A stretch of 64,000 bases of DNA from Pseudoalteromonas atlantica (GTDB lineage Bacteria > Pseudomonadota > Gammaproteobacteria > Enterobacterales > Alteromonadaceae). The stretch covers positions 62,001-126,000 of the forward strand of contig BJUT01000001.1 of assembly GCA_007988745.1 (NCBI GenBank). The letters are read 5' to 3'. Positions 1 to 9,151 of this stretch are shown one piece after another. The notes under the pieces are model-generated. The model did not search any database. It was not told the DNA's origin and saw only the letters and a program-made list of their open reading frames with translations. The translations under genes and the position numbers were made by a program. The stretch's first letter is position 1; each line of letters opens with the position of its first letter.

Positions 1-1
1 T

Positions 2-586
2 GCGCTAAGGGCATTTCAGCGGTTAGATATGGTACATCGTGATTTAAAGCTCGATAACGTGATGATAGATGCTCACGGTAAAGTTACGTTAATTGATTAC
101 GGTACTGTAAGTGTTGCGGCTATGGATGAGTCGGTTAAGCAAATAGCCGATGACTGCCCGCAAGGGACTATAGATTATACGGCTCCTGAAACACTTATTT
201 CGCTGCACGCCGATTTTAAAAGCGATATGTTTTCGCTTGGGGTGATTGCTTATGAGTTATTGTGCTCGAAGCTGCCTTATAAAACATTACCGGCAAGTCA
301 TACCCCTATTGATTACAGCCACTGGCAATACACAAGTATTCGCAAGTACCGAGCCGATATACCCTTTTGGTTAGATCAGGCTTTAATGAAAGCACTTGCG
401 CCAAAACCAGAGCTCAGATACCACGCATTTTCTGAGTTTTTAACAGATATTAGTAAACCTAATCCACATTTACAGAGCTCAGCCAACAAAATTTCAATAA
501 TGAAACGCGATCCAGTATTACTCTGGAAGAGCATTTCGCTGTGTTTATTTATCATTTTATTGTGCGTGCTCATAATTAAAAACTAA
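2..586 (+). CDS. Ser/Thr protein kinase, C-terminal part (5' end outside window)
   Basis: The reading frame is open from the left edge of the window, so only the last 194 or so codons of a longer gene are seen. The visible part holds the catalytic loop HRDLKLDN, a DYG variant of the DFG magnesium-binding motif, an APE motif and a DMFSLGVIAYEL segment, which are hallmarks of Hanks-type kinases. The C terminus has a single hydrophobic segment of about 18 residues followed by a short basic tail, so the kinase domain probably faces the cytoplasm and is membrane anchored. It ends 9 bases before the porin gene and is likely co-transcribed with the nitrate genes. In related bacteria a PP2C phosphatase-kinase fusion lies in this position, which I infer but cannot see here. 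Confidence 0.85.
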   Translation, partial: ALRAFQRLDMVHRDLKLDNVMIDAHGKVTLIDYGTVSVAAMDESVKQIADDCPQGTIDYTAPETLISLHADFKSDMFSLGVIAYELLCSKLPYKTLPASHTPIDYSHWQYTSIRKYRADIPFWLDQALMKALAPKPELRYHAFSEFLTDISKPNPHLQSSANKISIMKRDPVLLWKSISLCLFIILLCVLIIKN

Positions 587-595
587 GAGACCAAC

Positions 596-1789
596 ATGTT
601 AAATTATAAAAATAACTTACCTATTATTTTAATGATAGGGTGCATTGCTGCGCCTTCAATTAGTGTTGCAGCGCAAACCGACCTTAATTTTAGGCTGCGT
701 TATGAAAGTGCAGAGCAAGATAACGCACTAAAAGATGCCAGTAGCTTAACGCTGCGTACACGCCTTACTCATAAAACCGATGAAGTGAATAGCTTTTCTG
801 CTTTATTAGAGGTCGAAGATAGCCGAAGCCTATTAGGTGTAGACGATTACAACAATACACTGGGTAAAAATACAAATTACTCAGTAATAGCCGACCCTGA
901 AACCACAGAGATAGATCAGGCTTTTGTTAAATACGCAAAAAATGCTTTATCAATTAAAGTAGGTAGGCAAGTAATAGCGCTTGATGGACAGCGCTTTGTA
1001 GGCCACGTTGGCTTTAGGCAAGACAGGCAAACTTTTGATGCTGCAACAGTAAATTACACCTTTAATGATATTAACTTGCACTATAGCTACATAAGTAAGC
1101 GCAACCGTATATTTGCCGATAGCAAAGATATTGATGCATCCGATCATCTTATCAATGCAAGCTTTAAAACAAGCCTAGGTAAGGTGGTTTTATACAGCTA
1201 TTTATTAAGTGACGATGCAATAGATAATGACAGCTTAGATACTTATGGTGTTTCTTTTAATGGTAATAAAACGCTCAGCGAGATTAAATTTTACTATAAA
1301 GCACAGTACGCCACGCAATCAGCATCAACGAGCATGAGTGATTTTGACGCTGATTACTATGCATTTGAAGGGGGGATAGATTTAGGCGGTTTAGGTATTG
1401 AAGTCGTTACATTAAAAGCTGGTATTGAGTCACTGGGTTCTGATAACGGCGATTATGGTTTTGCCACGCCGCTTGCCACAATGCATAAATTTAATGGCTG
1501 GGCCGATACGTTTTTAGCAACCCCAGCACAAGGGCTTGATGACACTTATGTAAGTTTAAATGGTAAAGCTTACGGCGGTAAATGGCTGTTGGCGTATCAC
1601 AGCTTTGATGCCAACGATAGCGCCAATGGCGTTGATGATTTAGGCACAGAGCTAAACGTACAATACGTAAAGCCTATTAATAAAACCTATGCTGTAGGCG
1701 CAAAATATGCCGATTATTCAGCAGGAGATAGCGCTGCAGGCAAAGTTGATACCCAAAAACTGTGGGTATGGGTAAGCGCTAAATTTTAA
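596..1789 (+). CDS. outer-membrane porin, alginate-export-like family
   Basis: This 397-residue protein has an N-terminal signal peptide ending near VAA-QTD. Alternating polar and hydrophobic strands follow throughout, as in a beta barrel, and the C terminus ends in WVWVSAKF, with the terminal Phe typical of outer-membrane proteins. It resembles the alginate-export/OprD-like barrel group; the substrate cannot be read from sequence. Its place 9 bases after the kinase and before the nitrate reductase genes suggests a diffusion channel for nitrate or nitrite, which is an inference. A strong hairpin with a T-rich tail follows the stop codon, so the transcript may end or be attenuated there. Confidence 0.75.
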   Translation: MLNYKNNLPIILMIGCIAAPSISVAAQTDLNFRLRYESAEQDNALKDASSLTLRTRLTHKTDEVNSFSALLEVEDSRSLLGVDDYNNTLGKNTNYSVIADPETTEIDQAFVKYAKNALSIKVGRQVIALDGQRFVGHVGFRQDRQTFDAATVNYTFNDINLHYSYISKRNRIFADSKDIDASDHLINASFKTSLGKVVLYSYLLSDDAIDNDSLDTYGVSFNGNKTLSEIKFYYKAQYATQSASTSMSDFDADYYAFEGGIDLGGLGIEVVTLKAGIESLGSDNGDYGFATPLATMHKFNGWADTFLATPAQGLDDTYVSLNGKAYGGKWLLAYHSFDANDSANGVDDLGTELNVQYVKPINKTYAVGAKYADYSAGDSAAGKVDTQKLWVWVSAKF

Positions 1790-1828
1790 GTATTTAACCT
1801 AAACCCTCGTTATTTAATTTAAAGCGTT

Positions 1829-1875
1829 ACAAGTTGGTGCAATAGCGCCAGCTTGTGGTGCTTTCACTTCTTTTT
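1829..1875 (+). terminator. hairpin with T-tract: terminator or leader attenuator before nitrate reductase genes
   Basis: Two 12-base arms, at 1829-1840 and 1845-1856, pair fully if two G-T wobbles are allowed, and enclose a 4-base AATA loop. A T-rich stretch follows at about 1861-1876. It lies 40 bases after the porin stop and about 160 bases before the next gene. It could simply end the porin transcript. It could also be an attenuator in the leader of the nas-moa genes, since nitrate assimilation operons are often controlled by antitermination. The sequence alone does not decide. Confidence 0.5.
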
Positions 1876-2017
1876 TACTGTATTAAATTAGTTAAGCTGT
1901 TGAAATATATTGCTTATATATCTGGCTTGCATATTGCTATAACCAACACATAATAAATTATACATTTAAAGTACCCATCTAAAGTTAAGTGTATTTTAAA
2001 TCAAACAGGTGATTTTA

Positions 2018-3544
2018 ATGCCAAGCAAGCAGCGTGTTGTAGTTGTCGGAAATGGAATGGTTGGCCATCATTTTGTACAACAGCTAGTATCACAACAAGG
2101 TGATACTCAAAATATGGAGATTACCGTACTCAGCGGTGAAGACCGACTCGCTTATGACCGCGTACAGCTTTCGTCTTTTTTTAAAGGTAAAACCGAAGAC
2201 GATTTAGCACTTACCTGCAGTAAAACCTATCAAGATTGGCAAGTGTGCTTTCATACTCATTCTAAAGTGGTTGATATAAACCGCGATGCAAAAACAGTCA
2301 CTACTGCAAAAGGCAAAACATTTGAATACGACAAGTTAATATTGGCTACCGGTTCATTTGCATTTGTACCACCCATTCCAGGTAAAGACCGTGAGCATTG
2401 CCTAGTTTACAGAACCATTAACGATTTACACGCCATAAAAAAATCTGCACATGCCAGCAAAGTGGGCGTAGTAATTGGCGGCGGTTTATTAGGGCTTGAA
2501 GCAGCCAACGCGTTAAAGCAGCTTGGCTTGCAAACCCATGTAATAGAATTTGCACCACAACTTATGGGCGTACAAATAGATGGTGCAGGTGGTCGATTGC
2601 TTAAAAATAAAATTACCGAGCTGGGCGTTACTGTGCATACATCAGTGGCGACAGAGCAAATTATAGAAGGTGAAAACAGCCGTTATAAAATGTGCTTTAA
2701 AGGGGGGCAAACCCTAGAAACCGACATGATTGTATTTTCGGCCGGTATTCGCCCATACGATAACCTAGCTCGTGAGTTTAATTTAGAAATAGGTGAGCGC
2801 GGCGGCATCGTAATAAACAACCATTGCCAAACGAATGATAAAAACATATACGCCATAGGCGAATGCGCCCTTTGGAATAACTTTATTTTTGGCCTTGTAG
2901 CACCGGGCTACGCGATGGCAAAAGTAGCGGCGGGGCATGTTTTACAACAGCTGTCTTCAAACAAAGCTTTACACACTACCTCAAACAATTCCTCAAATAG
3001 TGCTGATGAATTTAGCGGTGCCGATATGAGCACCAAGCTTAAATTAATGGGTGTTGAAGTAGGCTCAATTGGTGATGCCCATGCACGCAGTGAAGGCGCA
3101 ATTAGCTATTACTTTGAAGATCAACTAAACGGTATTTACAAAAAAGTAGTCACTAATGAGCAAGGCAATAAGCTCATAGGTGCTGTACTGGTTGGCGATA
3201 CCAGTGATTACGATAATTTATTGCAGTATCACTTAAATGGCATTGAGCTTAGTGTGCCCGCAGAGTCATTAATAATGCCGCTTGCAGGTGACGCGGGCGA
3301 GCTAAACGCTGATGATTTGCCACAAGATGCCATTATTTGTGCGTGCCATAAAGTGACAAAACACACTATCGAACAAGCGGTTATACAAGGTTGTAGCGAT
3401 TTAAATAAAGTGCAGCAAGCCACTAAAGCTAGTACGGGTTGTGGAGGCTGTGAAAAACTAGTGCAAAGCGTTATTAGCAGTGCACTTAATAATAAAATAG
3501 CCACGTTAACCCCAGTAGATGAGCCAGTATCACAGAGCGCTTAA
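2018..3544 (+). CDS. NAD(P)H/FAD oxidoreductase with [2Fe-2S] BFD domain, nitrate reductase electron-transfer subunit
   Basis: The protein (508 residues from the ATG at 2018; a GTG at 2009 is also in frame) resembles the N-terminal part of assimilatory nitrite reductase NirB. It has an FAD-binding GNGMVG motif at the N terminus, a second dinucleotide-binding GGGLLGLEAA motif near residue 155, and a BFD-type [2Fe-2S] domain with Cys441, Cys443, Cys475 and Cys478. It stops there and has no sulfite/nitrite-reductase sirohaem domains, so it cannot itself reduce nitrite. It most likely passes electrons from NAD(P)H to the nitrate reductase that starts 21 bases downstream. The equivalent subunit is called NasC in Klebsiella and NasB in Bacillus, so no symbol is given. 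I chose ATG 2018 because AGGTG lies at a good distance upstream. Confidence 0.85.
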   Translation: MPSKQRVVVVGNGMVGHHFVQQLVSQQGDTQNMEITVLSGEDRLAYDRVQLSSFFKGKTEDDLALTCSKTYQDWQVCFHTHSKVVDINRDAKTVTTAKGKTFEYDKLILATGSFAFVPPIPGKDREHCLVYRTINDLHAIKKSAHASKVGVVIGGGLLGLEAANALKQLGLQTHVIEFAPQLMGVQIDGAGGRLLKNKITELGVTVHTSVATEQIIEGENSRYKMCFKGGQTLETDMIVFSAGIRPYDNLAREFNLEIGERGGIVINNHCQTNDKNIYAIGECALWNNFIFGLVAPGYAMAKVAAGHVLQQLSSNKALHTTSNNSSNSADEFSGADMSTKLKLMGVEVGSIGDAHARSEGAISYYFEDQLNGIYKKVVTNEQGNKLIGAVLVGDTSDYDNLLQYHLNGIELSVPAESLIMPLAGDAGELNADDLPQDAIICACHKVTKHTIEQAVIQGCSDLNKVQQATKASTGCGGCEKLVQSVISSALNNKIATLTPVDEPVSQSA

Positions 3545-3565
3545 CGCAAATAATAAGAGAGCAGT

Positions 3566-6256
3566 ATGGAAACATTAAACACATGTTCAAACACACCTTT
3601 GCTTAAACAAACCACCTGCGCTTATTGTGGTGTAGGCTGTGGGGTTGATATTTCATTATTAAATAATACCCCAACAAAACTTGAAGGCACACGCGAGCAC
3701 CCCGCTAATTTCGGCCGCTTGTGTGTTAAAGGCACGCACCTGCTTGACACCACCGGCACTGATAATCGCTTAACCTCGCCTCTTATTGATAACGAACCCG
3801 CCAGCTGGGATACGGCAACTGATTACGTTGCCAACAAATTTAACGCCATTATTAAAGAGCATGGACCGGAGTCGGTTGCGTTTTATGTATCGGGGCAGTT
3901 ACTTACTGAAGATTACTACGTTGCCAATAAATTAATGAAAGGCTACATAGGCTCAGGCAATATAGATACAAACTCAAGGCTGTGTATGTCATCGGCGGTT
4001 GCCGGTTATAAACGTGCGTTTGGTGAGGACGTAGTACCATGTACCTACGAAGATTTAGAGCAAACTGAGCTACTTATTTTAATTGGCTCAAATGCAGCGT
4101 GGACACATCCGGTGCTTTACCAGCGTATGGAGCGCGCAAAAAAGCTTAATCCAAACATGAAAGTAGTGGTTATCGACCCGCGAAAAACCGATACAGCCGA
4201 ACTTGCCGATACCTTTTTAAATATAAAACCAGGCAGCGACGGGGCTCTTTATAACGGCTTACTTAATTATTTAAGTGAACATAACTATTTAGATACGCAA
4301 TTTATAAACGAGCATACAAACGGCTTTGAAACAGCGCTTGCAGAGGCGAAAAAGTGGAGTGTTAAAGCGGTCAGTGATTTTTGTGATATTGACGCGCAGC
4401 TAGTCAGTGACTTTTACGCCTTATTTGCACAAAGCCCAACCGCTATTAGCTTTTATTCAATGGGTATTAACCAATCAAGCTCAGGGGTTGATAAGTGTAA
4501 TGCCATTATAAATGCGCATTTAGCGTCGGGCAAATTGTTAAAACCTGGCTGTGGCCCGTTTTCAATAACTGGGCAACCTAATGCAATGGGTGGGCGTGAA
4601 GTAGGTGGCTTGGCAAATCAATTAGCAGCACATTTAGACATTGAAAACAACGCACACCAACAGTTAGTGCAGCGTTTTTGGCAATCACCAACAATAGCTA
4701 AAAAAGCAGGGTGTAATGCGATTGATATGTTTGATGAAATCGCCAAAGGGAAAATAAAAGCTATTTGGGTAATGGCAACCAACCCGATGGTGAGCCTACC
4801 TAATAACGCAGCCATACAACATGCACTTGAGCAATGTGAGCTGGTGGTTGTGTCTGACTGTATTGCTAAAAGTGATACGCTAAAATTTGCTGATGTGGCG
4901 TTCCCATCAACCGGATGGGGCGAAAAAAACGGCACAGTGTCTAATTCAGAGCGCAGAATATCGAGGCAGCGCCCGCTAGTTGAGCCATTTTCGGGGGCTA
5001 AAAACGATTGGCAAATAATGTGTTTAGTTGCCCAAAAAATGGGTTTTGAAGGGTTTGACTTTACAGACCCCAGTGGCATTTTTGAAGAATGGGCACAACT
5101 TACAGATTTTGAAAATAATGGTGAGAGGCTATTAAATTTATCAGCCTTAGTAGGGCTTTCGCAGCAGCAATACGATAACTTAAAACCGGTTATGTGGCCG
5201 GTACTAAAAAATGAGCCATATAAAAACGGGCAGGTTTTTGTTAATAATCAATTTAGCACCGCAGATAAAAAAGCCCGCTTTATTCCTATAACGCCCAAAC
5301 TTCCTGTGCAACAAACCTCAAGCGATTACCCGTTTGTAATGAATTCAGGGCGAATACGCGACCAATGGCATACAATGAGTCGCACCGGAAAAAGTACAGC
5401 CCTTTCGACTCATATAACGCGCCCATATATTGAAATAAACCCCATAGATGCCAGCAAATTAAACATAAAAGCAAACGATTTAATAACTGCCAATGCTAAA
5501 ACAGGGCAAGTTACAGCTCATGCAAAAGTGACGAAGGCTGTGCGTAAAGGTGAGTGCTTTATGCCTATTCACTGGAACAAGCAATTTGCCTCATCCGCTA
5601 CGGTAAGTGGGCTCTATCAATCGGTTGTTGACCCTATTTCGGGCCAAGCTGAGTGTAAGCATGGTGCTGTTGATTTAGTTAAAGCGCAGTTTGCTCAGTA
5701 CATGCAAATTTTTAGCAAAACAGAGCTTAATATTAACAGTGATTTTTGGCTTAAAGTTAACGCAAGTAATTGTTTTAACTATCAGTTGGCGCTCAATGAG
5801 CCGCAAAATGATTTGCTTTATTATTGCCAAACACTGACCGGGTTACAAGGGCAGTGGTCGGCAATGGGCAGTGAAAGAGCAATGCATATTCAATGTATTC
5901 AAAACCAGCAGTTAGTGTTTGTTGCGGTTATTTCGTCGGCTCAAAAAGACATATCACTTGAGTGGATAAATCATTTATTTGCAGAGCCTTTAATAACCTT
6001 TATCCAATTACAGTCATTGCTGTATGCCACGCCTGATGAAGAGTTTACTCAAGGCGCGCAAGTATGTAGTTGCTTTAAAGTACGTGAGCAACCCATTATA
6101 AACGCCATTAAAAGTGGTGAAAATACAGTAGAACAATTGGGGTCTAAACTAAAATGCGGCACTAACTGTGGGTCGTGTAAAACCCAGTTAAGCCAATTAA
6201 TAAAGCAGCATACTACGCAACACGCTAACAGTATTGATGTTGCAGTTGAAATGTAA
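3566..6256 (+). CDS. nasA: assimilatory nitrate reductase catalytic subunit
   Basis: This 896-residue cytoplasmic molybdopterin enzyme reduces nitrate to nitrite. The N terminus carries a [4Fe-4S] site (Cys18, Cys21, Cys25, Cys53), followed by the bis-MGD binding domains and a molydopterin dinucleotide-binding domain around residues 590-710. A C-terminal BFD-like [2Fe-2S] domain contains Cys834, Cys836, Cys868 and Cys871, with one more Cys at 864. The same C-terminal cluster is known in Klebsiella-type NasA and should receive electrons from the flavoprotein encoded just upstream. There is no Tat signal, which fits an assimilatory rather than periplasmic enzyme. Moco genes follow after 16 bases, so enzyme and cofactor genes are probably co-transcribed. 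Confidence 0.93.
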   Translation: METLNTCSNTPLLKQTTCAYCGVGCGVDISLLNNTPTKLEGTREHPANFGRLCVKGTHLLDTTGTDNRLTSPLIDNEPASWDTATDYVANKFNAIIKEHGPESVAFYVSGQLLTEDYYVANKLMKGYIGSGNIDTNSRLCMSSAVAGYKRAFGEDVVPCTYEDLEQTELLILIGSNAAWTHPVLYQRMERAKKLNPNMKVVVIDPRKTDTAELADTFLNIKPGSDGALYNGLLNYLSEHNYLDTQFINEHTNGFETALAEAKKWSVKAVSDFCDIDAQLVSDFYALFAQSPTAISFYSMGINQSSSGVDKCNAIINAHLASGKLLKPGCGPFSITGQPNAMGGREVGGLANQLAAHLDIENNAHQQLVQRFWQSPTIAKKAGCNAIDMFDEIAKGKIKAIWVMATNPMVSLPNNAAIQHALEQCELVVVSDCIAKSDTLKFADVAFPSTGWGEKNGTVSNSERRISRQRPLVEPFSGAKNDWQIMCLVAQKMGFEGFDFTDPSGIFEEWAQLTDFENNGERLLNLSALVGLSQQQYDNLKPVMWPVLKNEPYKNGQVFVNNQFSTADKKARFIPITPKLPVQQTSSDYPFVMNSGRIRDQWHTMSRTGKSTALSTHITRPYIEINPIDASKLNIKANDLITANAKTGQVTAHAKVTKAVRKGECFMPIHWNKQFASSATVSGLYQSVVDPISGQAECKHGAVDLVKAQFAQYMQIFSKTELNINSDFWLKVNASNCFNYQLALNEPQNDLLYYCQTLTGLQGQWSAMGSERAMHIQCIQNQQLVFVAVISSAQKDISLEWINHLFAEPLITFIQLQSLLYATPDEEFTQGAQVCSCFKVREQPIINAIKSGENTVEQLGSKLKCGTNCGSCKTQLSQLIKQHTTQHANSIDVAVEM

Positions 6257-6272
6257 ATAAACAAGGAAGCAT

Positions 6273-7244
6273 ATGCTTAATGATCAATTTGGTCGGCAGT
6301 TTAACTATTTGCGCCTCTCAATTACCGATGTGTGTAATTTTAGTTGCACCTACTGTTTACCAAACGGGTATCAGTGCGATACCCCGCGTAACTTTTTAAA
6401 TAAAAACGAAATAAACACCTTAGTAAATGCATTTGCTTCACTTGGCACAAAAAAAGTACGCATTACGGGCGGTGAGCCGTGTTTACGCAGTGATGTAACC
6501 GACATTATAAAGCAATGTAAAAACACCCCAGGCATAGAAAAAGTCGCCATAACAACCAATGGATTTAACTTATTTAATAAAATTGATGAGTTTTACAGTG
6601 CTGGCCTTGATGCGCTAAACATTAGTATAGATAGCTTAAACCCGAGTATGTTTAAATTAATTACAGGACACGACAAGCTAACCCATATTTTAAAAGGGAT
6701 AGACCGGGCAGTTGAGCTGGGCATAAAAGATATAAAAATAAATGCAGTGCTGGCTAAGCAATTTAATAAAAACCAATTGAATGATTTTTTAGACTGGGTA
6801 AAACATAAAAAAGTAACGGTACGCTTTATCGAATTAATGGAAACAGGTAATGGTGCCCCCTTTTTTGAACAAAACCATTTAAGCGGGCTAAGTGTTAAAA
6901 CGCAGCTTTTAGCACAAGGTTGGTTACAGGTAGTGAGAGGTAAATTAAACGGCCCTGCAGAGGAGTTTTGTCACCCCGATTTTAAGGGGTGCATTGGCTT
7001 AATTATGCCCTACAGTAAAGATTTTTGTAAAAGCTGTAACCGATTAAGAGTATCGTCACTAGGCAAACTACATTTGTGCCTGTTTGCTGAGCAGGGAATA
7101 GACTTACGCCCGCATTTAAATGCGCAAGATACACCAGCCACTGTAAATGCGATTCAAGCGGCAATGGGCAATAAAACTATTAGCCATGAGCTTGATAAGC
7201 GCTTAACGGGCGCCACAACCCATTTAGCTATGTTGGGCGGCTAA
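6273..7244 (+). CDS. moaA: GTP 3',8-cyclase MoaA
   Basis: MoaA is the radical-SAM enzyme that starts molybdenum cofactor synthesis by cyclising GTP. The 323-residue protein has the SAM-cluster motif with Cys21, Cys25 and Cys28. A second C-terminal cluster site lies in the CKSCNRLRVSSLGKLHLC stretch, with the usual spacing of two and thirteen residues between cysteines. It ends in Gly-Gly, the conserved tail needed for activity in this family. It begins 16 bases after nasA and ends one base before mobA, so the genes are almost certainly one transcript. Confidence 0.95.
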   Translation: MLNDQFGRQFNYLRLSITDVCNFSCTYCLPNGYQCDTPRNFLNKNEINTLVNAFASLGTKKVRITGGEPCLRSDVTDIIKQCKNTPGIEKVAITTNGFNLFNKIDEFYSAGLDALNISIDSLNPSMFKLITGHDKLTHILKGIDRAVELGIKDIKINAVLAKQFNKNQLNDFLDWVKHKKVTVRFIELMETGNGAPFFEQNHLSGLSVKTQLLAQGWLQVVRGKLNGPAEEFCHPDFKGCIGLIMPYSKDFCKSCNRLRVSSLGKLHLCLFAEQGIDLRPHLNAQDTPATVNAIQAAMGNKTISHELDKRLTGATTHLAMLGG

Positions 7245-7245
7245 A

Positions 7246-7872
7246 ATGAGCAATAAAGCCGTGTTTACAGGGGTTGTACTCGCTGGTGGGCAATCATCCA
7301 GAATGGGCAGCGATAAAGCTAACCTCATTTTAAAAAATAAAACCTTACTGCAAAATGCATGTGAGTTATTAACGGCAGCAGGAGCAAGTGATGTACTTAT
7401 AAGCCGTAATGTACAAAGTGCTACTGCGCAATACATCGCAGATATATACCCAGGTTCTGGCCCGCTTGGCGGGATTTATTCAACCTTAATGGCTACAGAG
7501 CAGGATATACTTGTAACCGCTGTTGATATGCCATTGCTTACTTGCACCTTATTATCGCAAATTGCATCTGCAGCAAGCGATAACCCCCACTTTCAAACAA
7601 ATCAGCCACAAATACATGCGTGGCACTTTGAAAATGAACCGTTACCCCTGTATATTCGTAACACCCAAAGCGTTAAACGTCATTTAAAACAATTACTCAT
7701 AAACGCAAATAGTCATAAATCAGTTAAACAGTTTACCCGTAGTATTGGTGTGCAAATGCTAAAATGTAATAAAGCTCATGCACTTGTTAATACCAATACA
7801 CCGGCGCAATTTAAAGCTGTTAACGAGCAATTTGACCAACACAAACCTAATTTATTGAGAAGAACCCTATGA
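7246..7872 (+). CDS. mobA: molybdenum cofactor guanylyltransferase MobA
   Basis: MobA adds GMP from GTP to molybdopterin, giving the guanine dinucleotide form that nitrate reductase of the NasA type uses. The 208-residue protein opens with VLAGGQSSRMGSDKANL, the nucleotide-binding signature of the family, and a VDMPLLT segment, which holds the metal-binding Asp, follows near residue 95. It starts one base after moaA and overlaps moaB by four bases (ATGA), which indicates translational coupling. Its place in the cluster fits, because bis-MGD is exactly the cofactor form the neighbouring reductase needs. Confidence 0.92.
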   Translation: MSNKAVFTGVVLAGGQSSRMGSDKANLILKNKTLLQNACELLTAAGASDVLISRNVQSATAQYIADIYPGSGPLGGIYSTLMATEQDILVTAVDMPLLTCTLLSQIASAASDNPHFQTNQPQIHAWHFENEPLPLYIRNTQSVKRHLKQLLINANSHKSVKQFTRSIGVQMLKCNKAHALVNTNTPAQFKAVNEQFDQHKPNLLRRTL

Positions 7873-8408
7873 GCCATACCACAGAGTCACAAATTGCATT
7901 AAACATTGCCGTAATGACAGTAAGCGATACACGCGATGAAATTACAGATACTTCAGGCCATTATTTAATTAAAGCCCTTACTGAAGCAGGCCATCACTTA
8001 GCGGATAAAGACATAGTTAAAGATGATGTTTACCAAATGCGAGCAGTTGCATCGCAGTGGATTGCCGATGACACCATTCACGCTATTTTAGTAACCGGTG
8101 GTACGGGCTTTACCGAGCGCGACTCAACACCAGAGGCATTTGCACCGCTGTTTGATAAAAGTGTAGATGGATTTGGCGAGCTATTTAGACATATTTCGTA
8201 CGGCGAAATTGGTAACTCAACTATTCAATCGCGTGCGTTGGCGGGCCTTGCCAATAACACCGTTATTTTTTGTATGCCTGGCTCTACGGGCGCATGTAAA
8301 ACAGCTTGGACAGGTATTATAAAAGATCAGTTAAACTCAATGCACAAGCCATGTAACTTTGCCCCGCATATTACTATTGGTAAAAAATGCGAATCGCGAG
8401 AGCAATAA
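7869..8408 (+). CDS. moaB: molybdopterin adenylyltransferase family protein MoaB
   Basis: This 179-residue protein belongs to the MoaB/MogA family, which adenylylates molybdopterin before molybdenum insertion. It shows the [16 protein letters not shown] motif and the later [13 protein letters not shown] segment typical of the fold. It overlaps mobA by four bases. In enterobacteria MoaB itself is thought to be inactive and MogA does the reaction; no mogA or moeA is seen in this window, so the true activity of this copy is uncertain. The C-terminal extension [18 protein letters not shown] is basic and family-variable. Confidence 0.9.
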   Translation: MSHTTESQIALNIAVMTVSDTRDEITDTSGHYLIKALTEAGHHLADKDIVKDDVYQMRAVASQWIADDTIHAILVTGGTGFTERDSTPEAFAPLFDKSVDGFGELFRHISYGEIGNSTIQSRALAGLANNTVIFCMPGSTGACKTAWTGIIKDQLNSMHKPCNFAPHITIGKKCESREQ

Positions 8409-8409
8409 T

Positions 8410-8880
8410 ATGCTGAGCCACGTAGACGAAAATGGCCAAGCAAACATGGTTGATGTATCGCTAAAAGAGGTCACTCTGCGCGATGCATCTGCCGAGGCCT
8501 ACATTAAAATGAGCAAACAGGCTTTTGAGCAAGTGTTGCTTAATCAAAATAAAAAAGGTGACGTGCTAGGCGTAGCCCGAATTGCGGGTATTCAGGGCGC
8601 TAAAAAGTGCGCTGATTTAATTCCGCTTTGTCACCCGCTGGCACTGAGTAAAGTAGCCGTTGATTTTGAACTTGATGAAGCAAATAGCCAAATTAAAGTT
8701 ACTAGCTACTGTAAATTGGCGGGCAAAACGGGCGTTGAAATGGAAGCACTCACCGCTGTATCTGTGGCGACCCTTACACTATTTGATATGTGTAAAGCTG
8801 CCGATCCGCTTATGGAAATACACGGTATGCGTGTAACGCAAAAAGCAGGAGGCAAGCATGGTAGCTGGCAGCGAGACTAA
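8410..8880 (+). CDS. moaC: cyclic pyranopterin monophosphate synthase MoaC
   Basis: MoaC turns the MoaA product into cyclic pyranopterin monophosphate. I place the start at ATG 8410, directly after the moaB stop, which gives 156 residues beginning [17 protein letters not shown], close to the usual length of about 160. A longer in-frame start at 8359 would lie inside moaB and add residues not found in the family. Conserved stretches include [18 protein letters not shown] and the [12 protein letters not shown] helix that forms the active site. The last 23 bases overlap the start of moaD. Confidence 0.94.
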   Translation: MLSHVDENGQANMVDVSLKEVTLRDASAEAYIKMSKQAFEQVLLNQNKKGDVLGVARIAGIQGAKKCADLIPLCHPLALSKVAVDFELDEANSQIKVTSYCKLAGKTGVEMEALTAVSVATLTLFDMCKAADPLMEIHGMRVTQKAGGKHGSWQRD

Positions 8881-9151
8881 TTTAAATGATACTGATGCAG
8901 GGCATGTAAACGTACTGTTTTTTGGCCAACTTAAAGAGCGCCTAAAGTGCGATAAGTTAACCGTTGAGATAGCGGCCCCTCTTAGCATTAAAGCGTTTAA
9001 ACACATGCTGGTTGAGCAAAACCCACATTGGCAGGCATGGCTTGAAGAGCGTGATGTATTGTGTGCGCTTAATCAAACTATGTCATCAAGCGATGAGCTT
9101 GTAAAAGCAGGGGATGAACTTGCTTTTTTCCCACCAGTGACGGGTGGCTAA
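8858..9151 (+). CDS. moaD: molybdopterin synthase sulfur carrier subunit MoaD
   Basis: MoaD is the ubiquitin-like small subunit that brings sulfur to MoaE on its C-terminal thiocarboxylate. The 97-residue protein ends in FFPPVTGG, the required Gly-Gly tail. A very strong ribosome binding site, AGGAGG at 8847-8852, lies inside moaC five bases before the ATG and fixes the start. The N-terminal 15 residues are a little longer than in enterobacterial MoaD. The stop codon overlaps the moaE start by one base, as expected for subunits made in equal amounts. Confidence 0.93.
   Translation: MVAGSETNLNDTDAGHVNVLFFGQLKERLKCDKLTVEIAAPLSIKAFKHMLVEQNPHWQAWLEERDVLCALNQTMSSSDELVKAGDELAFFPPVTGG

Noticed and set aside
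4618..5079. Open frame of 153 codons on the minus strand
   Set aside because: It is antisense within nasA, whose motifs are unmistakable; the frame is a by-product of codon use.
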